Source of the DNA: Chitinophaga sp. SYP-B3965 | GTDB taxonomy: Bacteria; Bacteroidota; Bacteroidia; Chitinophagales; Chitinophagaceae | Assembly (NCBI RefSeq): GCF_009647655.1 | Contig: NZ_WJFD01000004.1 | Coordinates: forward strand, 496,001 to 560,000 | DNA length: 64,000 bases | Direction of reading: 5' to 3' | In this document: positions 25,845-34,995 of the stretch, one piece after another | Numbering within the stretch: position 1 is the first letter of the stretch | How the letters are laid out: each line of letters begins with the position of its first letter | Notes under the pieces: model-generated | The model's input: the letters and a program-made list of their open reading frames with translations, nothing else | What the model was told of the DNA's origin: nothing | Database searches by the model: none | Made by a program: the position numbers and the translations under genes

Positions 25845-27395
25845 ATGAAAAGGATTATTAGCTTCTTCAGCATACTCACCATACTCATTTCTTCCTGTAA
25901 CAGTTCCTTCCTGGACCTCAAACCGGAAGACGCGGTTTCTTCTGCTTCTTTCTTTAAAACAGAAGCGCAGTTCCGTTCGGCGCTGGCTACTGCTTACCAG
26001 CCACTGCGGGATGTAATGACCTATGATTGTTATGGCGCGGAAATGCGTTCTGATAACACACATTACGAGTTCTATTCTATTGACAGGGGGCCAGCCTACC
26101 TGGAAAGAGAGAACATTGCAGATTTCCTGGACGTAAGTACCAACTCTTATACCAACAATTTATATTACCAGCCTTTCAAAGGTGTTTCCCGTTGCAATAT
26201 TGTATTGGACAGGATAGCAGGATCTTCTTTATCCGATGCTGCAAAAGCAGACATTGAAGGGCAGGCAAAATTCCTGCGGGCATTTTATTACTTCAAACTC
26301 GTACGGTATTTTGGCGGTGTGCCTTTGTTCCTGAAAGAAGTACGTACAAAGGAAGAAGCTTATCTCACCCGCTCAACGGTGGAAGAAGTATATGCCAGCA
26401 TTATTGCAGATGCAAAAGATGCGATCGCTAAACTGGATAATCCTGTATTTCCACAAAGTGGCGTAGCATCTAAAGGTTCTGCTACCATGTTACTGGCAGA
26501 GGTGTATATGACACAGAAGAACTATCCGGAAGCGGAACCATTGCTGAGAAGCATCTTAACCATGGGTTATTCTTTGCTGCCTGTTTATGCAGATGTTTTT
26601 AAAACTGCCAATAAGAATAGCCGCGAATCTATTTTTGAAGTGCAATACCTGCAAGGTAACCAGGGGCAGCAGAGTAACTTCATTTATATCTTCCTTCCTA
26701 AATGTGCTAACACTACTGTGCTGACTGGTGTAGCTACCAACAATTCCAGTTCTACCGGTGGTGGATGGAATACGCCTACACAGAATATGATCAATGCTTA
26801 CGAAGCTGGTGATAAACGTAAAGATGCTTCTATTGCCATTGCAGAAGGAAGTTATAATGCCAGTTTGGTTTTTACACCTACTGCATTGAAGAGTATTGTA
26901 AATTATGTTCCGCCTGCCGGAAAGATCGGGGTTCCTTTTATTAAGAAGTATTTGAACGCACATACAGTAGCGAATAATACAAATGATAACTGGCCTGTAT
27001 ATCGGTATTCAGATGCTTTGTTATTATTGGCTGAATGTTTGAATGAACGGAATAAGGCAGGAGAGGCTTTGCCTTTCCTCACAGAAGTACGTGACAGGGC
27101 TTTTGGTGTGGGTGTTTCTCCGATCACTACAACAGATCAGGGTTTGCTGCGCGACATCATAGCGCATGAGAGACGTGTGGAACTGGCATTTGAAAATCAC
27201 CGCTGGCATGACCTGGTGCGGACGGACAAAGCGATCAGCGTGATGACAGCTTATGGTATTGCCCTGAAAGTGCAGTATCCTTACCTGGCTGCTAATTCTT
27301 ACCAGGTAGATAAGAACAAACTGTTGTTTCCTATTCCGTTTAATGAGCGTAGTTTAAATCCGGCATTATCACAGAATGATGGGTATCCGAACTAG
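25845..27395 (+). CDS. SusD/RagB-type surface glycan-binding lipoprotein (PUL 1)
   Basis: A 516-residue lipoprotein with lipobox ending ILISSC near residue 18 and the usual SusD opening (SSFLDLKPEDAVS). The TPR-like core is seen in KFLRAFYYFKLVRYFGGVPL, EEVYASIIADAKDAI and the C-terminal HERRVELAFENHRWHDLVR. SusD proteins sit on the SusC pore as a lid and bind the incoming oligosaccharide. A terminator-like hairpin lies at 27421-27449, inside the start of the next gene, and would limit read-through from this pair. Confidence 0.95.
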   Translation: MKRIISFFSILTILISSCNSSFLDLKPEDAVSSASFFKTEAQFRSALATAYQPLRDVMTYDCYGAEMRSDNTHYEFYSIDRGPAYLERENIADFLDVSTNSYTNNLYYQPFKGVSRCNIVLDRIAGSSLSDAAKADIEGQAKFLRAFYYFKLVRYFGGVPLFLKEVRTKEEAYLTRSTVEEVYASIIADAKDAIAKLDNPVFPQSGVASKGSATMLLAEVYMTQKNYPEAEPLLRSILTMGYSLLPVYADVFKTANKNSRESIFEVQYLQGNQGQQSNFIYIFLPKCANTTVLTGVATNNSSSTGGGWNTPTQNMINAYEAGDKRKDASIAIAEGSYNASLVFTPTALKSIVNYVPPAGKIGVPFIKKYLNAHTVANNTNDNWPVYRYSDALLLLAECLNERNKAGEALPFLTEVRDRAFGVGVSPITTTDQGLLRDIIAHERRVELAFENHRWHDLVRTDKAISVMTAYGIALKVQYPYLAANSYQVDKNKLLFPIPFNERSLNPALSQNDGYPN

Positions 27396-27414
27396 AGTAA
27401 ATGCAATAAATTTT

Positions 27415-28341
27415 ATGCCGAAAGCTGCCTGTATTTTACAGGCAGCTTTTGCCGTTTTCCTGATCGGTTGCAGCCAGCCGTTTCAGAAAGGGGAGGGGGA
27501 TATGCAGTATAAGATCCTTACGGATAAGGGAGGTGCACATATTGGCATAGATGATTTTGTTTCGTTTTCTTATATTGAAGAAGCGGAAGATGGCAGGGTG
27601 ATATCCAGTTCGGATGACTTTGATGCCAGGCCTGCTTTGATGTTCAGGGAAAGGTCCGCGTTTAAGGGGGATCTTTTTGCCGGGTTGGGTTTATTAAGTG
27701 AAGGAGATAAAGCGGTGTTTAAGATCAACAGGGATTCCCTGCTGCATTTTTCCGGGCGTAAGAAACTGGCTGCCGTAAAAGGACAGTATATTGTATACCG
27801 GGTGAAGATCGGTACGGTGATATCCCGGGGGAATTTAAGTGATCAGTTATTCAACAATAAGATTGAAGGTTTGAGGGCTGCTGAGATAAATAAAGCGCGT
27901 GACCGTGAAGCAGATAAGATAGCGGATTTTGCTGCTGCTCATGATGTGCATGAAGGCCCTGCAAACGGATTGAGGTATAAAGTGCTTAAGCAGGGCGCCG
28001 GTAAAAAAGCCTTGCCGGGAGATACGGTAGAAGTGAATTATACAGCTGGCTTTCTGAGTGGTAAAGTATTTGAGACCACTTATAGGCTTGTGGCAGAAGA
28101 AGCGGAAGTATATAATCCTTTATTACCGTATAAGCCGATGGCACTGACAATTTCCGGCGGAGCGGCTTTATCCGGTTTTGAGCAAGCCATGCTGATGTTT
28201 CCGAAAGGAACAGAAGCTTTATTAGTGATCCCCTCTGCGTTAGCATATGGGGCACAGGGGAATGGTTCCATTCTCCCCTATACACCTGTTACCTGTACGA
28301 TCAGCATATCAGATATTAAATTCCAACGTTCTCATGATTAA
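27415..28341 (+). CDS. FKBP-type peptidyl-prolyl isomerase lipoprotein
   Basis: Taken from ATG 27415 (308 residues), because it gives a complete lipoprotein signal (MPKAACILQAAFAVFLIGCS, cysteine at residue 19); the ATG at 27376 lies inside susD. Two FKBP-like units are visible: a diverged one (about 28-125, IDDFVSFSYIEEAEDGRVISS) and a more regular one (about 190-308, LPGDTVEVNYTAGFLSGKVFETTY, then IPSALAYGAQG and PYTPVTCTISI). It would assist folding of exported PUL proteins. The bases coding for residues 3-12 form a 12-bp hairpin. It ends overlapping the GH78 gene. Confidence 0.83.
   Translation: MPKAACILQAAFAVFLIGCSQPFQKGEGDMQYKILTDKGGAHIGIDDFVSFSYIEEAEDGRVISSSDDFDARPALMFRERSAFKGDLFAGLGLLSEGDKAVFKINRDSLLHFSGRKKLAAVKGQYIVYRVKIGTVISRGNLSDQLFNNKIEGLRAAEINKARDREADKIADFAAAHDVHEGPANGLRYKVLKQGAGKKALPGDTVEVNYTAGFLSGKVFETTYRLVAEEAEVYNPLLPYKPMALTISGGAALSGFEQAMLMFPKGTEALLVIPSALAYGAQGNGSILPYTPVTCTISISDIKFQRSHD
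27421..27452 (+). terminator. intrinsic terminator-like hairpin inside FKBP signal-peptide codons
   Basis: Perfect 12-bp stem AAAGCTGCCTGT (27421-27432) with ACAGGCAGCTTT (27438-27449), 5-base loop ATTTT, followed by T and GCC. It begins 26 bases after the susD stop, where a susCD terminator is expected, yet it encodes AACILQAAF of the FKBP leader. It may be an attenuator relieved by translation. Confidence 0.7.
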
Positions 28342-30925
28342 GAAACTATTTTTTTTACTGCTATTTACCGTTAGCGTTTTTGGCGCATCGGGCGCCTTTG
28401 TTGTAAAGGAGTTGACCTGTGATTATAAAGTGAACCCACTGGGTATTGATAACCTGAAACCCCAGTTAAGCTGGATACTTTTTTCTACAGATAAGAATGT
28501 ATTACAATCCGCTTATGAGATCAGGGTGAGTGAAGGTAAACGTGCTGTGTGGAAAACAGGGAAGGTTAACTCTTCGCAATCTGTTCACATTCCCTATGAA
28601 GGGGAGGTTTTATTGTCTGGTAAAAAATATTCCTGGCAGGTAAGGGTATGGGATGATAAAGGAAAAGTTTCTGAATGGAGTGAAGTGAGCACCTGGGAAA
28701 TGGGTTTGCTCACTGCATCAGACTGGCAGGCGAAATGGATAGAGGCTAAAGAGGTTACAGATGGTAAGGTAAGCCCGGCGCCCATGTTCAAGAAAGGGTT
28801 TACGTTGGCCAAACCTGTTAAAAGTGCGCGTTTGTATGCTACAGCGCATGGGTTATATGAAGCGTATTTAAATGGCAAACGGGTAGGAAGGGACTATTTC
28901 CGGCCGGGATGGACGAGTAAAAAACGCTTGCAGTACCAGACCTATGATGTAACGGCCTTGCTACAAAAGGGTGTCAATATAGTTGAGACTACTGTGGGAG
29001 ATGGCTGGTACAGGGGTAACCTTGAATTTAATAATAAGCGGAATACATATGGTAAGGAAGTGGCTTTGCTTTTCCAGCTGGTAGTAACTTATGCAGATGG
29101 CAGCACGGAGCAGATCATTTCAGATGGAACATGGTCATCCAGCTTTAACGGGCCTATCCTTGCTTCTGATATTTATAATGGAGAAACGTATGATGCACGT
29201 AAGGCTTTTAATAATGATGTTTGGGTTACTGTGCGTGTGCTGGATATTAGTAAAGATAACCTGGTAGCAGAATTTGGGCCTACCGTTACCAAACACGAAG
29301 AATTCAAACCCGTAAAAATGATCACTACCCCTAAAGGAGAAGTGGTGGCTGATTTCGGGCAGAACCTTGTTGGCTGGGTTCGTATACGTGTGAAAGGGAA
29401 AGCAGGTGATACGGTTGTGTTGCATCATGCGGAAGTGCTGGATAAAGAAGGTAATTTTTATACTGATAATCTTCGTGGGGCAAAACAGGAGAACAGGTTT
29501 ATTCTGAAAGGCGGAGATGTTGAAACACTGGAACCGCATTTTACTTTCCAGGGATTCCGGTATGTGAAGGTTTCGGGTGTTATGCCGGAATTAACGGCCG
29601 TTGCGATCTATTCTGATATGAGTCCGGCTGGTACGTTTGAATGTTCTAATCCTTTGATCAATCAATTACAACATAATATTCAGTGGGGGCAAAAAGGGAA
29701 CTTCCTGGATGTGCCAACTGATTGTCCGCAACGGGATGAACGTCTCGGCTGGACAGGTGATGCACAAGTATTCTTTAATACCGCTGCTTACAATATGAAT
29801 GTGGCCGGGTTCTTTACCAAATGGCTGAAAGATCTGAAGATGGATCAACACCCTACAGGGAATATCCCTGTGGTGATCCCTGATGTGCGTTCCGTTAAAA
29901 ATGCCGGTTCTGCAGGATGGGGAGATGTGGCCACCATTATACCCTGGAATTTTTATGTGGCCTACGGTGATAAACAATTGTTGCAGGAGCAATACCCTAG
30001 CATGAAAGCATGGGTGAATTACATCCGCAGCATCAGTAAGGATAATCTTTGGAATAGTGGTCCGCATTATGGCGATTGGCTGTTCTACATTCCCAATGAT
30101 GACAAAGACGGGAAGGCTGCTATCACAGATAAATTCCTGATAGCGCAGGCTTTCTATGCGAACTCTACACAGAACCTGATCAACGCTGCGCGTATTTTAG
30201 GGAATGAGGCAGATGTAAAAGAATACACTGCTTTACTCGATACGGTGAAGAAAGCATTTATGCATGAGTATGTTGCTCCGAGTGGGCGATTGGTGTCAAG
30301 TTCTCAGACGGCGTATGTGCTGGCGTTGAATTTTGATCTGTTGCCGGAGGGGCTGCGTGCTTCTGCTGCAAAGCGATTGGCAGATAATATTGCATCTTAT
30401 GGTAATCACCTGACTACAGGATTTTTGGGTACCCCGTACCTCTGTCATGTACTGACGAGGTTTGGTTATAATGATGTGGCCTATAAATTACTGTTGCAGG
30501 ATACTTATCCTTCCTGGTTATACCCTGTGAAGAAGGGTGCTACCACTATCTGGGAAAGATGGGATGGTATTAAACAGGATGGCTCATTCCAGAATGTGGG
30601 CATGAACTCCTTTAACCATTATGCTTATGGTGCTATCGGTGACTGGATGTATAAAGTAGTGGCAGGTATTAATCCGGATGTTACGCAGGTGGGATATAAA
30701 CATATTGTTATTGCACCTAAACCTGGTGGAGGGCTTACTTCTGCGAGCGCGTCTTATAAGACTTTGTATGGAGAAGTGAAATCCGCATGGCGCGTAACCG
30801 GTGATGTTGTTAAACTGGATATTACTATCCCTTGCAATACTACTGCTACTATTATCTTACCGGATGGGAAGAAACAGGATGTAGGTTCGGGGGAATATCA
30901 ATATGAATGCTCGTTTGCCAAATAG
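28334..30925 (+). CDS. GH78 alpha-L-rhamnosidase
   Basis: Taken from ATG 28334 (863 residues), which gives a clear signal peptide (KKLFFLLLFTVSVFGASG); the longer form from 28247 has none. It overlaps the FKBP stop by eight bases. Domains in order: N-terminal beta-sandwiches (SWQVRVWDDKGKVSEWS, then AYLNGKRVGRDYFRPGW), a central (alpha/alpha)6 barrel with FLDVPTDCPQRDERLGWTGD (about residue 465-485), whose acidic residues include the catalytic acid, and TTIWERWDGI, and a C-terminal beta domain. GH78 enzymes invert and remove alpha-L-rhamnose. It pairs with the GH106-like gene downstream, suggesting a rhamnose-rich substrate. Confidence 0.93.
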   Translation: MIKKLFFLLLFTVSVFGASGAFVVKELTCDYKVNPLGIDNLKPQLSWILFSTDKNVLQSAYEIRVSEGKRAVWKTGKVNSSQSVHIPYEGEVLLSGKKYSWQVRVWDDKGKVSEWSEVSTWEMGLLTASDWQAKWIEAKEVTDGKVSPAPMFKKGFTLAKPVKSARLYATAHGLYEAYLNGKRVGRDYFRPGWTSKKRLQYQTYDVTALLQKGVNIVETTVGDGWYRGNLEFNNKRNTYGKEVALLFQLVVTYADGSTEQIISDGTWSSSFNGPILASDIYNGETYDARKAFNNDVWVTVRVLDISKDNLVAEFGPTVTKHEEFKPVKMITTPKGEVVADFGQNLVGWVRIRVKGKAGDTVVLHHAEVLDKEGNFYTDNLRGAKQENRFILKGGDVETLEPHFTFQGFRYVKVSGVMPELTAVAIYSDMSPAGTFECSNPLINQLQHNIQWGQKGNFLDVPTDCPQRDERLGWTGDAQVFFNTAAYNMNVAGFFTKWLKDLKMDQHPTGNIPVVIPDVRSVKNAGSAGWGDVATIIPWNFYVAYGDKQLLQEQYPSMKAWVNYIRSISKDNLWNSGPHYGDWLFYIPNDDKDGKAAITDKFLIAQAFYANSTQNLINAARILGNEADVKEYTALLDTVKKAFMHEYVAPSGRLVSSSQTAYVLALNFDLLPEGLRASAAKRLADNIASYGNHLTTGFLGTPYLCHVLTRFGYNDVAYKLLLQDTYPSWLYPVKKGATTIWERWDGIKQDGSFQNVGMNSFNHYAYGAIGDWMYKVVAGINPDVTQVGYKHIVIAPKPGGGLTSASASYKTLYGEVKSAWRVTGDVVKLDITIPCNTTATIILPDGKKQDVGSGEYQYECSFAK

Positions 30926-30932
30926 TGAACAA

Positions 30933-30958
30933 GCCGTTGAAGGGAGTGACACAACGGC
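30933..30958 (+). other. small hairpin between GH78 and GH106-like genes
   Basis: GCCGTTG (30933-30939) pairs with CAACGGC (30952-30958) around a 12-base loop, 7 bases after the GH78 stop. No T-run follows; it is perhaps a message-stability or processing element within the operon. Confidence 0.4.
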
Positions 30959-31000
30959 GGCTGATATAACTACAATAGCTGGCTACATAAATTATTAAAA

Positions 31001-33961
31001 ATGGACAGAAGAAAATTTATTGCAACGGTAGGCCTTGGTGTGGGTGCAGGATTGTTAAGTACCGGGAATGCTTTTGCTATTATGCCGGGTGATGATATCA
31101 GGCAACTTTTTTTAAATCCTCCGGATAGTGCAAGGCCGGGTTGTTACTGGTGGTGGTTTAATGGCCTGGTGAATAAAGAAGGGCTTACGCGCGATCTGGA
31201 AGAGTTTAGAGATAAAGGGATCGGCAATGTATTGCTGGTGAATTCCGCAGGTGGATTGGGTGGTGTGCAAATGCCTTTTGGGGCAAAATTCCTTTCTGAT
31301 GAATGGAAGGAATTATTTAAACATGCGATCAAAGAAGCGAAGCGATTAAATATTGATGTGGGGGTGAACCTTTGTTCCGGATGGGCTATGGGCGGACCAT
31401 GGATCACACCGGAAGTAGCGGGGCGCTGGGTATTGCAATCAGAGATCACGATTGTGGGGCCGCAAAAATTCTCAGGTGTTTTGCCTTTACCAGGTAATAG
31501 ATCGGGATACGATTACGTGTTCAACCCTCCGGGGTTTAAAGATTATATAGACCTTCCTTTAGAGAAGCTGGATTATCGGGATACGGCTGTGGTGGCTTTT
31601 CCCGGCGGTACTAAATTAGATGGGGAGAGAGCAAAGCTGATCCCTGCTAAAACGAACCGTAAGGACGCGAGTAATTTTATCAGGCAAAAAGATCTGATGG
31701 CACCGGTTCTTGAGCCATGGTCTTCGGCTGCTAATGATAAACCTGTACCTGTTGCACAAGTGATTGATCTTACTCCAAAGATGCGCGCTGATGGTCATTT
31801 GGAATGGGAAGTACCTGCAGGTTCCTGGACCATTGTGCGTACAGGACATAGAATGACGGGTTCCCGATTGATGATCGCGCAACCAGAAGCAGATGGATTA
31901 TCTGTTGGCTGGCTAAGCAGCGAGGGAGTGGATATACAATTTGAACATCTTGGTAAAGTACTGCTGGAACTGGCCGGGCCATTGAAGGATAATACACTGA
32001 AGTATTTCTGTGACGATAGTTTTGAAGATGGTTTTCCTAACTGGACAGCAAAGATCCTGCAGAAATTCCAGGAGTACAGAGGATATGATGCGAGTCCTTA
32101 TCTGCCGGTGTTAGCTGGTTATATTATTACAAGTGCGGAAGTCTCTGACCGTTTCCTGCACGACTATCGCAAGACGGTAGCAGATTGTATGGCAGACGGG
32201 CATTATAAACGTTTCGCGGAGTTGTGTCATGAGCATGGTTTGAAAGTGCAGAATGAATCTGCGGGGCCAAGCCGTTCTGGTACCATGTGCATGGATGGAT
32301 TGAAAAACCTTGGGCGGAGTGATCAGCCGATGGGTGAATTCTGGCTGGGATTGCGGCATGATGAAGTGGGCGGACTGGATGATAACTTAGGGTATGGTGT
32401 TTCCCGTTTGGAGAACGGACAGAATAAAGTGACGAAGATGGCTGCTTCTGCTTCCCACATCTATGGAAAGAAAACAGCTTCTGCAGAAGCGTTCACCACC
32501 ATGCGGCACTGGAATGATTATCCCGGGAATTTGAAACAGGCAGCGGACAGGGCGTATTGTGAAGGGATCAATCGTTTGGTGATCCATACATCTACTTCGC
32601 AACGCCCTGAAGATGGTAAACCTGGTTATGAATATGGCGCGGGTACACACTTTAATCCTAATGTAACCTGGTGGAATAAATCAGGTGGATTCCTTGCTTA
32701 CATGGGGCGATGCCAGCATCTTTTGCAGGAAGGGAAATTTGTGGCCGATGTGCTTTACTACAATGGAGACTGGGCACCGAATATTGTGGAGCCTAAACAT
32801 ATTGATCCTTCTCTTGGATTTGGATATGATTATGATGTTTGTAATGCAGAGGTGCTACTGACGCGTTTGTCTGTAAAGGCAGGACGTTTAGTTTTACCAG
32901 ATGGTATGAGTTACCGGCTGTTGGTTTTACCAGATACAGCGCGCATGCCTGTGGAAGTAGTAACTAAGATCAAACAGCTGGTGTCTGAAGGAGCTACCGT
33001 TGTAGGGCCGCGCCCTTCTATGGACCCGGGCTTGAAGAATTATCCTGTGTGTGATGCTGATGTTTTGAAAGTTTCTGGTGAGGTGTGGGGGAATTGTGAT
33101 GGGGTGAATGTGACGTTTCATAAGTATGGTAAGGGACGCGTTTTCTGGAATAAATCCTTGCGGGATATTTTGCAGGATGATGGAGTGACATCTGATTTTT
33201 CGCATGATAGTCCTTATGCTTTTATTGATTTTATTCATCGTTCTACTGACGACGGGGAGATCTACTTTTTAGCGAACAGGAATAACCGGGTGGAGAAATT
33301 GAATTGTCAGTTCAGGGCCACCGGTAAACCGGAAATATGGGATCCTGTTGCTGCTGATATTCGTGGTGCTGCATTTTCTATTGCAGGGGGCAGAGTATCT
33401 GTGCCGATGGAGTTCCAGGCGTTTCAGTCTTTCTTTATTGTGTTTCCTAAGCGTGGTACTACTTTGAAGGGATTACCTTTTCCAGCTTTTGCGCCGGTTT
33501 CGGATATCAAAGGCGCCTGGACAGTGAGGTTTGATACAGCATGGGGTGGGCCTGCGTCTGTACAATTTCCTTCTTTGCAGGATTGGACGAAGCGGCCTGA
33601 GGAGGGAATTAAATTCTATTCCGGTACGGCTACTTATGTGAAGGAGATTAATGTTGAAACTACCGGCCGGCTGTTCCTTGATCTCGGTGTGGTGAAGAAC
33701 ATTGCAGAGGTAAAACTGAATGGTAAATCATTGGGCATTGTTTGGACGGCACCCTGGCGTGTGGAAATTACTTCTGCTGTTAAAACCGGCACTAATTTAC
33801 TGGAGATAGAAGTGGTGAACCTGTGGCCTAACCGGTTGATCGGTGATGCCGCTTTACCTCCTGAAAAACGTTTAACGAATACTAATATTCCTTTTAAAAG
33901 TGATGCACCGTTGTTGTCCTCCGGATTACTTGGTCCTGTAACTATAAACAAGATTGTATGA
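31001..33961 (+). CDS. GH106-like alpha-L-rhamnosidase, complete
   Basis: A 986-residue exported enzyme, paralogue of the partial gene at the left edge. The N-terminus DRRKFIATVGLGVGAGLL is a Tat-type signal. The barrel region carries CYWWWFNGLV (about residue 47), RFLHDYRKTVAD, ESAGPSRSG, MGEFW and GTHFNPNVTWW. The last 150 residues form a lectin-like beta-sandwich ending in VVNLWPNRLIGD and SSGLLGPVTI. GH106 enzymes act on alpha-L-rhamnose in complex pectins. It overlaps the following metallophosphatase start by four bases (ATGA), so both are co-translated. Confidence 0.88.
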   Translation: MDRRKFIATVGLGVGAGLLSTGNAFAIMPGDDIRQLFLNPPDSARPGCYWWWFNGLVNKEGLTRDLEEFRDKGIGNVLLVNSAGGLGGVQMPFGAKFLSDEWKELFKHAIKEAKRLNIDVGVNLCSGWAMGGPWITPEVAGRWVLQSEITIVGPQKFSGVLPLPGNRSGYDYVFNPPGFKDYIDLPLEKLDYRDTAVVAFPGGTKLDGERAKLIPAKTNRKDASNFIRQKDLMAPVLEPWSSAANDKPVPVAQVIDLTPKMRADGHLEWEVPAGSWTIVRTGHRMTGSRLMIAQPEADGLSVGWLSSEGVDIQFEHLGKVLLELAGPLKDNTLKYFCDDSFEDGFPNWTAKILQKFQEYRGYDASPYLPVLAGYIITSAEVSDRFLHDYRKTVADCMADGHYKRFAELCHEHGLKVQNESAGPSRSGTMCMDGLKNLGRSDQPMGEFWLGLRHDEVGGLDDNLGYGVSRLENGQNKVTKMAASASHIYGKKTASAEAFTTMRHWNDYPGNLKQAADRAYCEGINRLVIHTSTSQRPEDGKPGYEYGAGTHFNPNVTWWNKSGGFLAYMGRCQHLLQEGKFVADVLYYNGDWAPNIVEPKHIDPSLGFGYDYDVCNAEVLLTRLSVKAGRLVLPDGMSYRLLVLPDTARMPVEVVTKIKQLVSEGATVVGPRPSMDPGLKNYPVCDADVLKVSGEVWGNCDGVNVTFHKYGKGRVFWNKSLRDILQDDGVTSDFSHDSPYAFIDFIHRSTDDGEIYFLANRNNRVEKLNCQFRATGKPEIWDPVAADIRGAAFSIAGGRVSVPMEFQAFQSFFIVFPKRGTTLKGLPFPAFAPVSDIKGAWTVRFDTAWGGPASVQFPSLQDWTKRPEEGIKFYSGTATYVKEINVETTGRLFLDLGVVKNIAEVKLNGKSLGIVWTAPWRVEITSAVKTGTNLLEIEVVNLWPNRLIGDAALPPEKRLTNTNIPFKSDAPLLSSGLLGPVTINKIV

Positions 33962-34995
33962 GATATGTATTTCTTTTAGCCGCGCTGGCTTTAGCGGCAT
34001 GTGGTAAGAAAAGCGGTGATGCAGGCCCGGGGCCGGTTACACCACCTGATAACTTTGAAACTGAACTGAATACACCCGGCACAACAGCAACCACTGCACC
34101 CGGTGATTTCACGATCGTGGTGATCCCTGATACACAATACTACCTTGGCCAGCCACAATTAGGCGGCACACCGGCCATGTTTACTTCACAGATCAATTGG
34201 ATCAAGAATAACCAGGTGGCAGAGAACATTGCCTATGTTGCGCATCTGGGAGATATCACGGAACATGGTGATAACCCAACGTATGCCGCTACCGAATGGA
34301 AACTGGCGCGTGATGCGATCTATGGGCTGGAGAACCCTGTTAGTATTCCGTATGGTTTAGCTGTGGGGAATCATGATCAATTTCCCAGTGGTCATCCGCT
34401 TACTTCTTCCACTAATTATTACAACCGGTATTTTGGTGTTAAACATTATGAAGGCCGTCCGTATTATGGGGGTTCTTATGGTGGGAATAATGATAGCCAT
34501 TATGATCTGTTCAGTGCGGGTGGCATGGACTTTATTGTGATCTATATTGAATTTGACGATCAGCTGGAGAATGCAGGCGCTATGAATAACTGGGCTTATG
34601 ATCTGCTGGGTGTTTTTGCTTCCCGGAAGGCGATCATTGTGAGCCATTCTATTATGGGAAATAACCCTGTAGCCGGGTCTAACAGTACTCGCGGTAATTT
34701 CAGTACACAAGGTTCTTCTATCTATGAGCGATTAAAAACACGTACCAATATTGTGATGATGATCAACGGGCATCACGGGGATAATGGGGAAGGGTATCGT
34801 GCGGATACATTTGAAGGGCATACCATTCATACCTTTTTATCGGATTACCAGAGCCGGCCGAATGGTGGGGGAGGGATGATGCGGTTGTATAAATTCTCCG
34901 TGGCCAATAAACAGATCCAGGTGAAGACCTTCTCTTCTTTTACTGGCGTGGCAGAAACGGATGGGGATAGTGATTTTCCTGTTACGTTTAATTAA
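33958..34995 (+). CDS. metallophosphatase-like lipoprotein
   Basis: A 345-residue protein with a lipobox ending LAAC at residue 15, then a Gly/Pro-rich linker to about residue 50. The calcineurin-like fold is shown by VVIPDTQYY (the first-metal aspartate), HLGDITEHGD, GNHDQFP, IVSHSIM and NGHHGDNGE. Several exported members of this type occur at the end of glycan loci in this phylum; their substrates are unclear. The last gene of the PUL 1 operon, it converges on the hypothetical gene at 34992 with a four-base stop overlap. Confidence 0.82.
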   Translation: MRYVFLLAALALAACGKKSGDAGPGPVTPPDNFETELNTPGTTATTAPGDFTIVVIPDTQYYLGQPQLGGTPAMFTSQINWIKNNQVAENIAYVAHLGDITEHGDNPTYAATEWKLARDAIYGLENPVSIPYGLAVGNHDQFPSGHPLTSSTNYYNRYFGVKHYEGRPYYGGSYGGNNDSHYDLFSAGGMDFIVIYIEFDDQLENAGAMNNWAYDLLGVFASRKAIIVSHSIMGNNPVAGSNSTRGNFSTQGSSIYERLKTRTNIVMMINGHHGDNGEGYRADTFEGHTIHTFLSDYQSRPNGGGGMMRLYKFSVANKQIQVKTFSSFTGVAETDGDSDFPVTFN

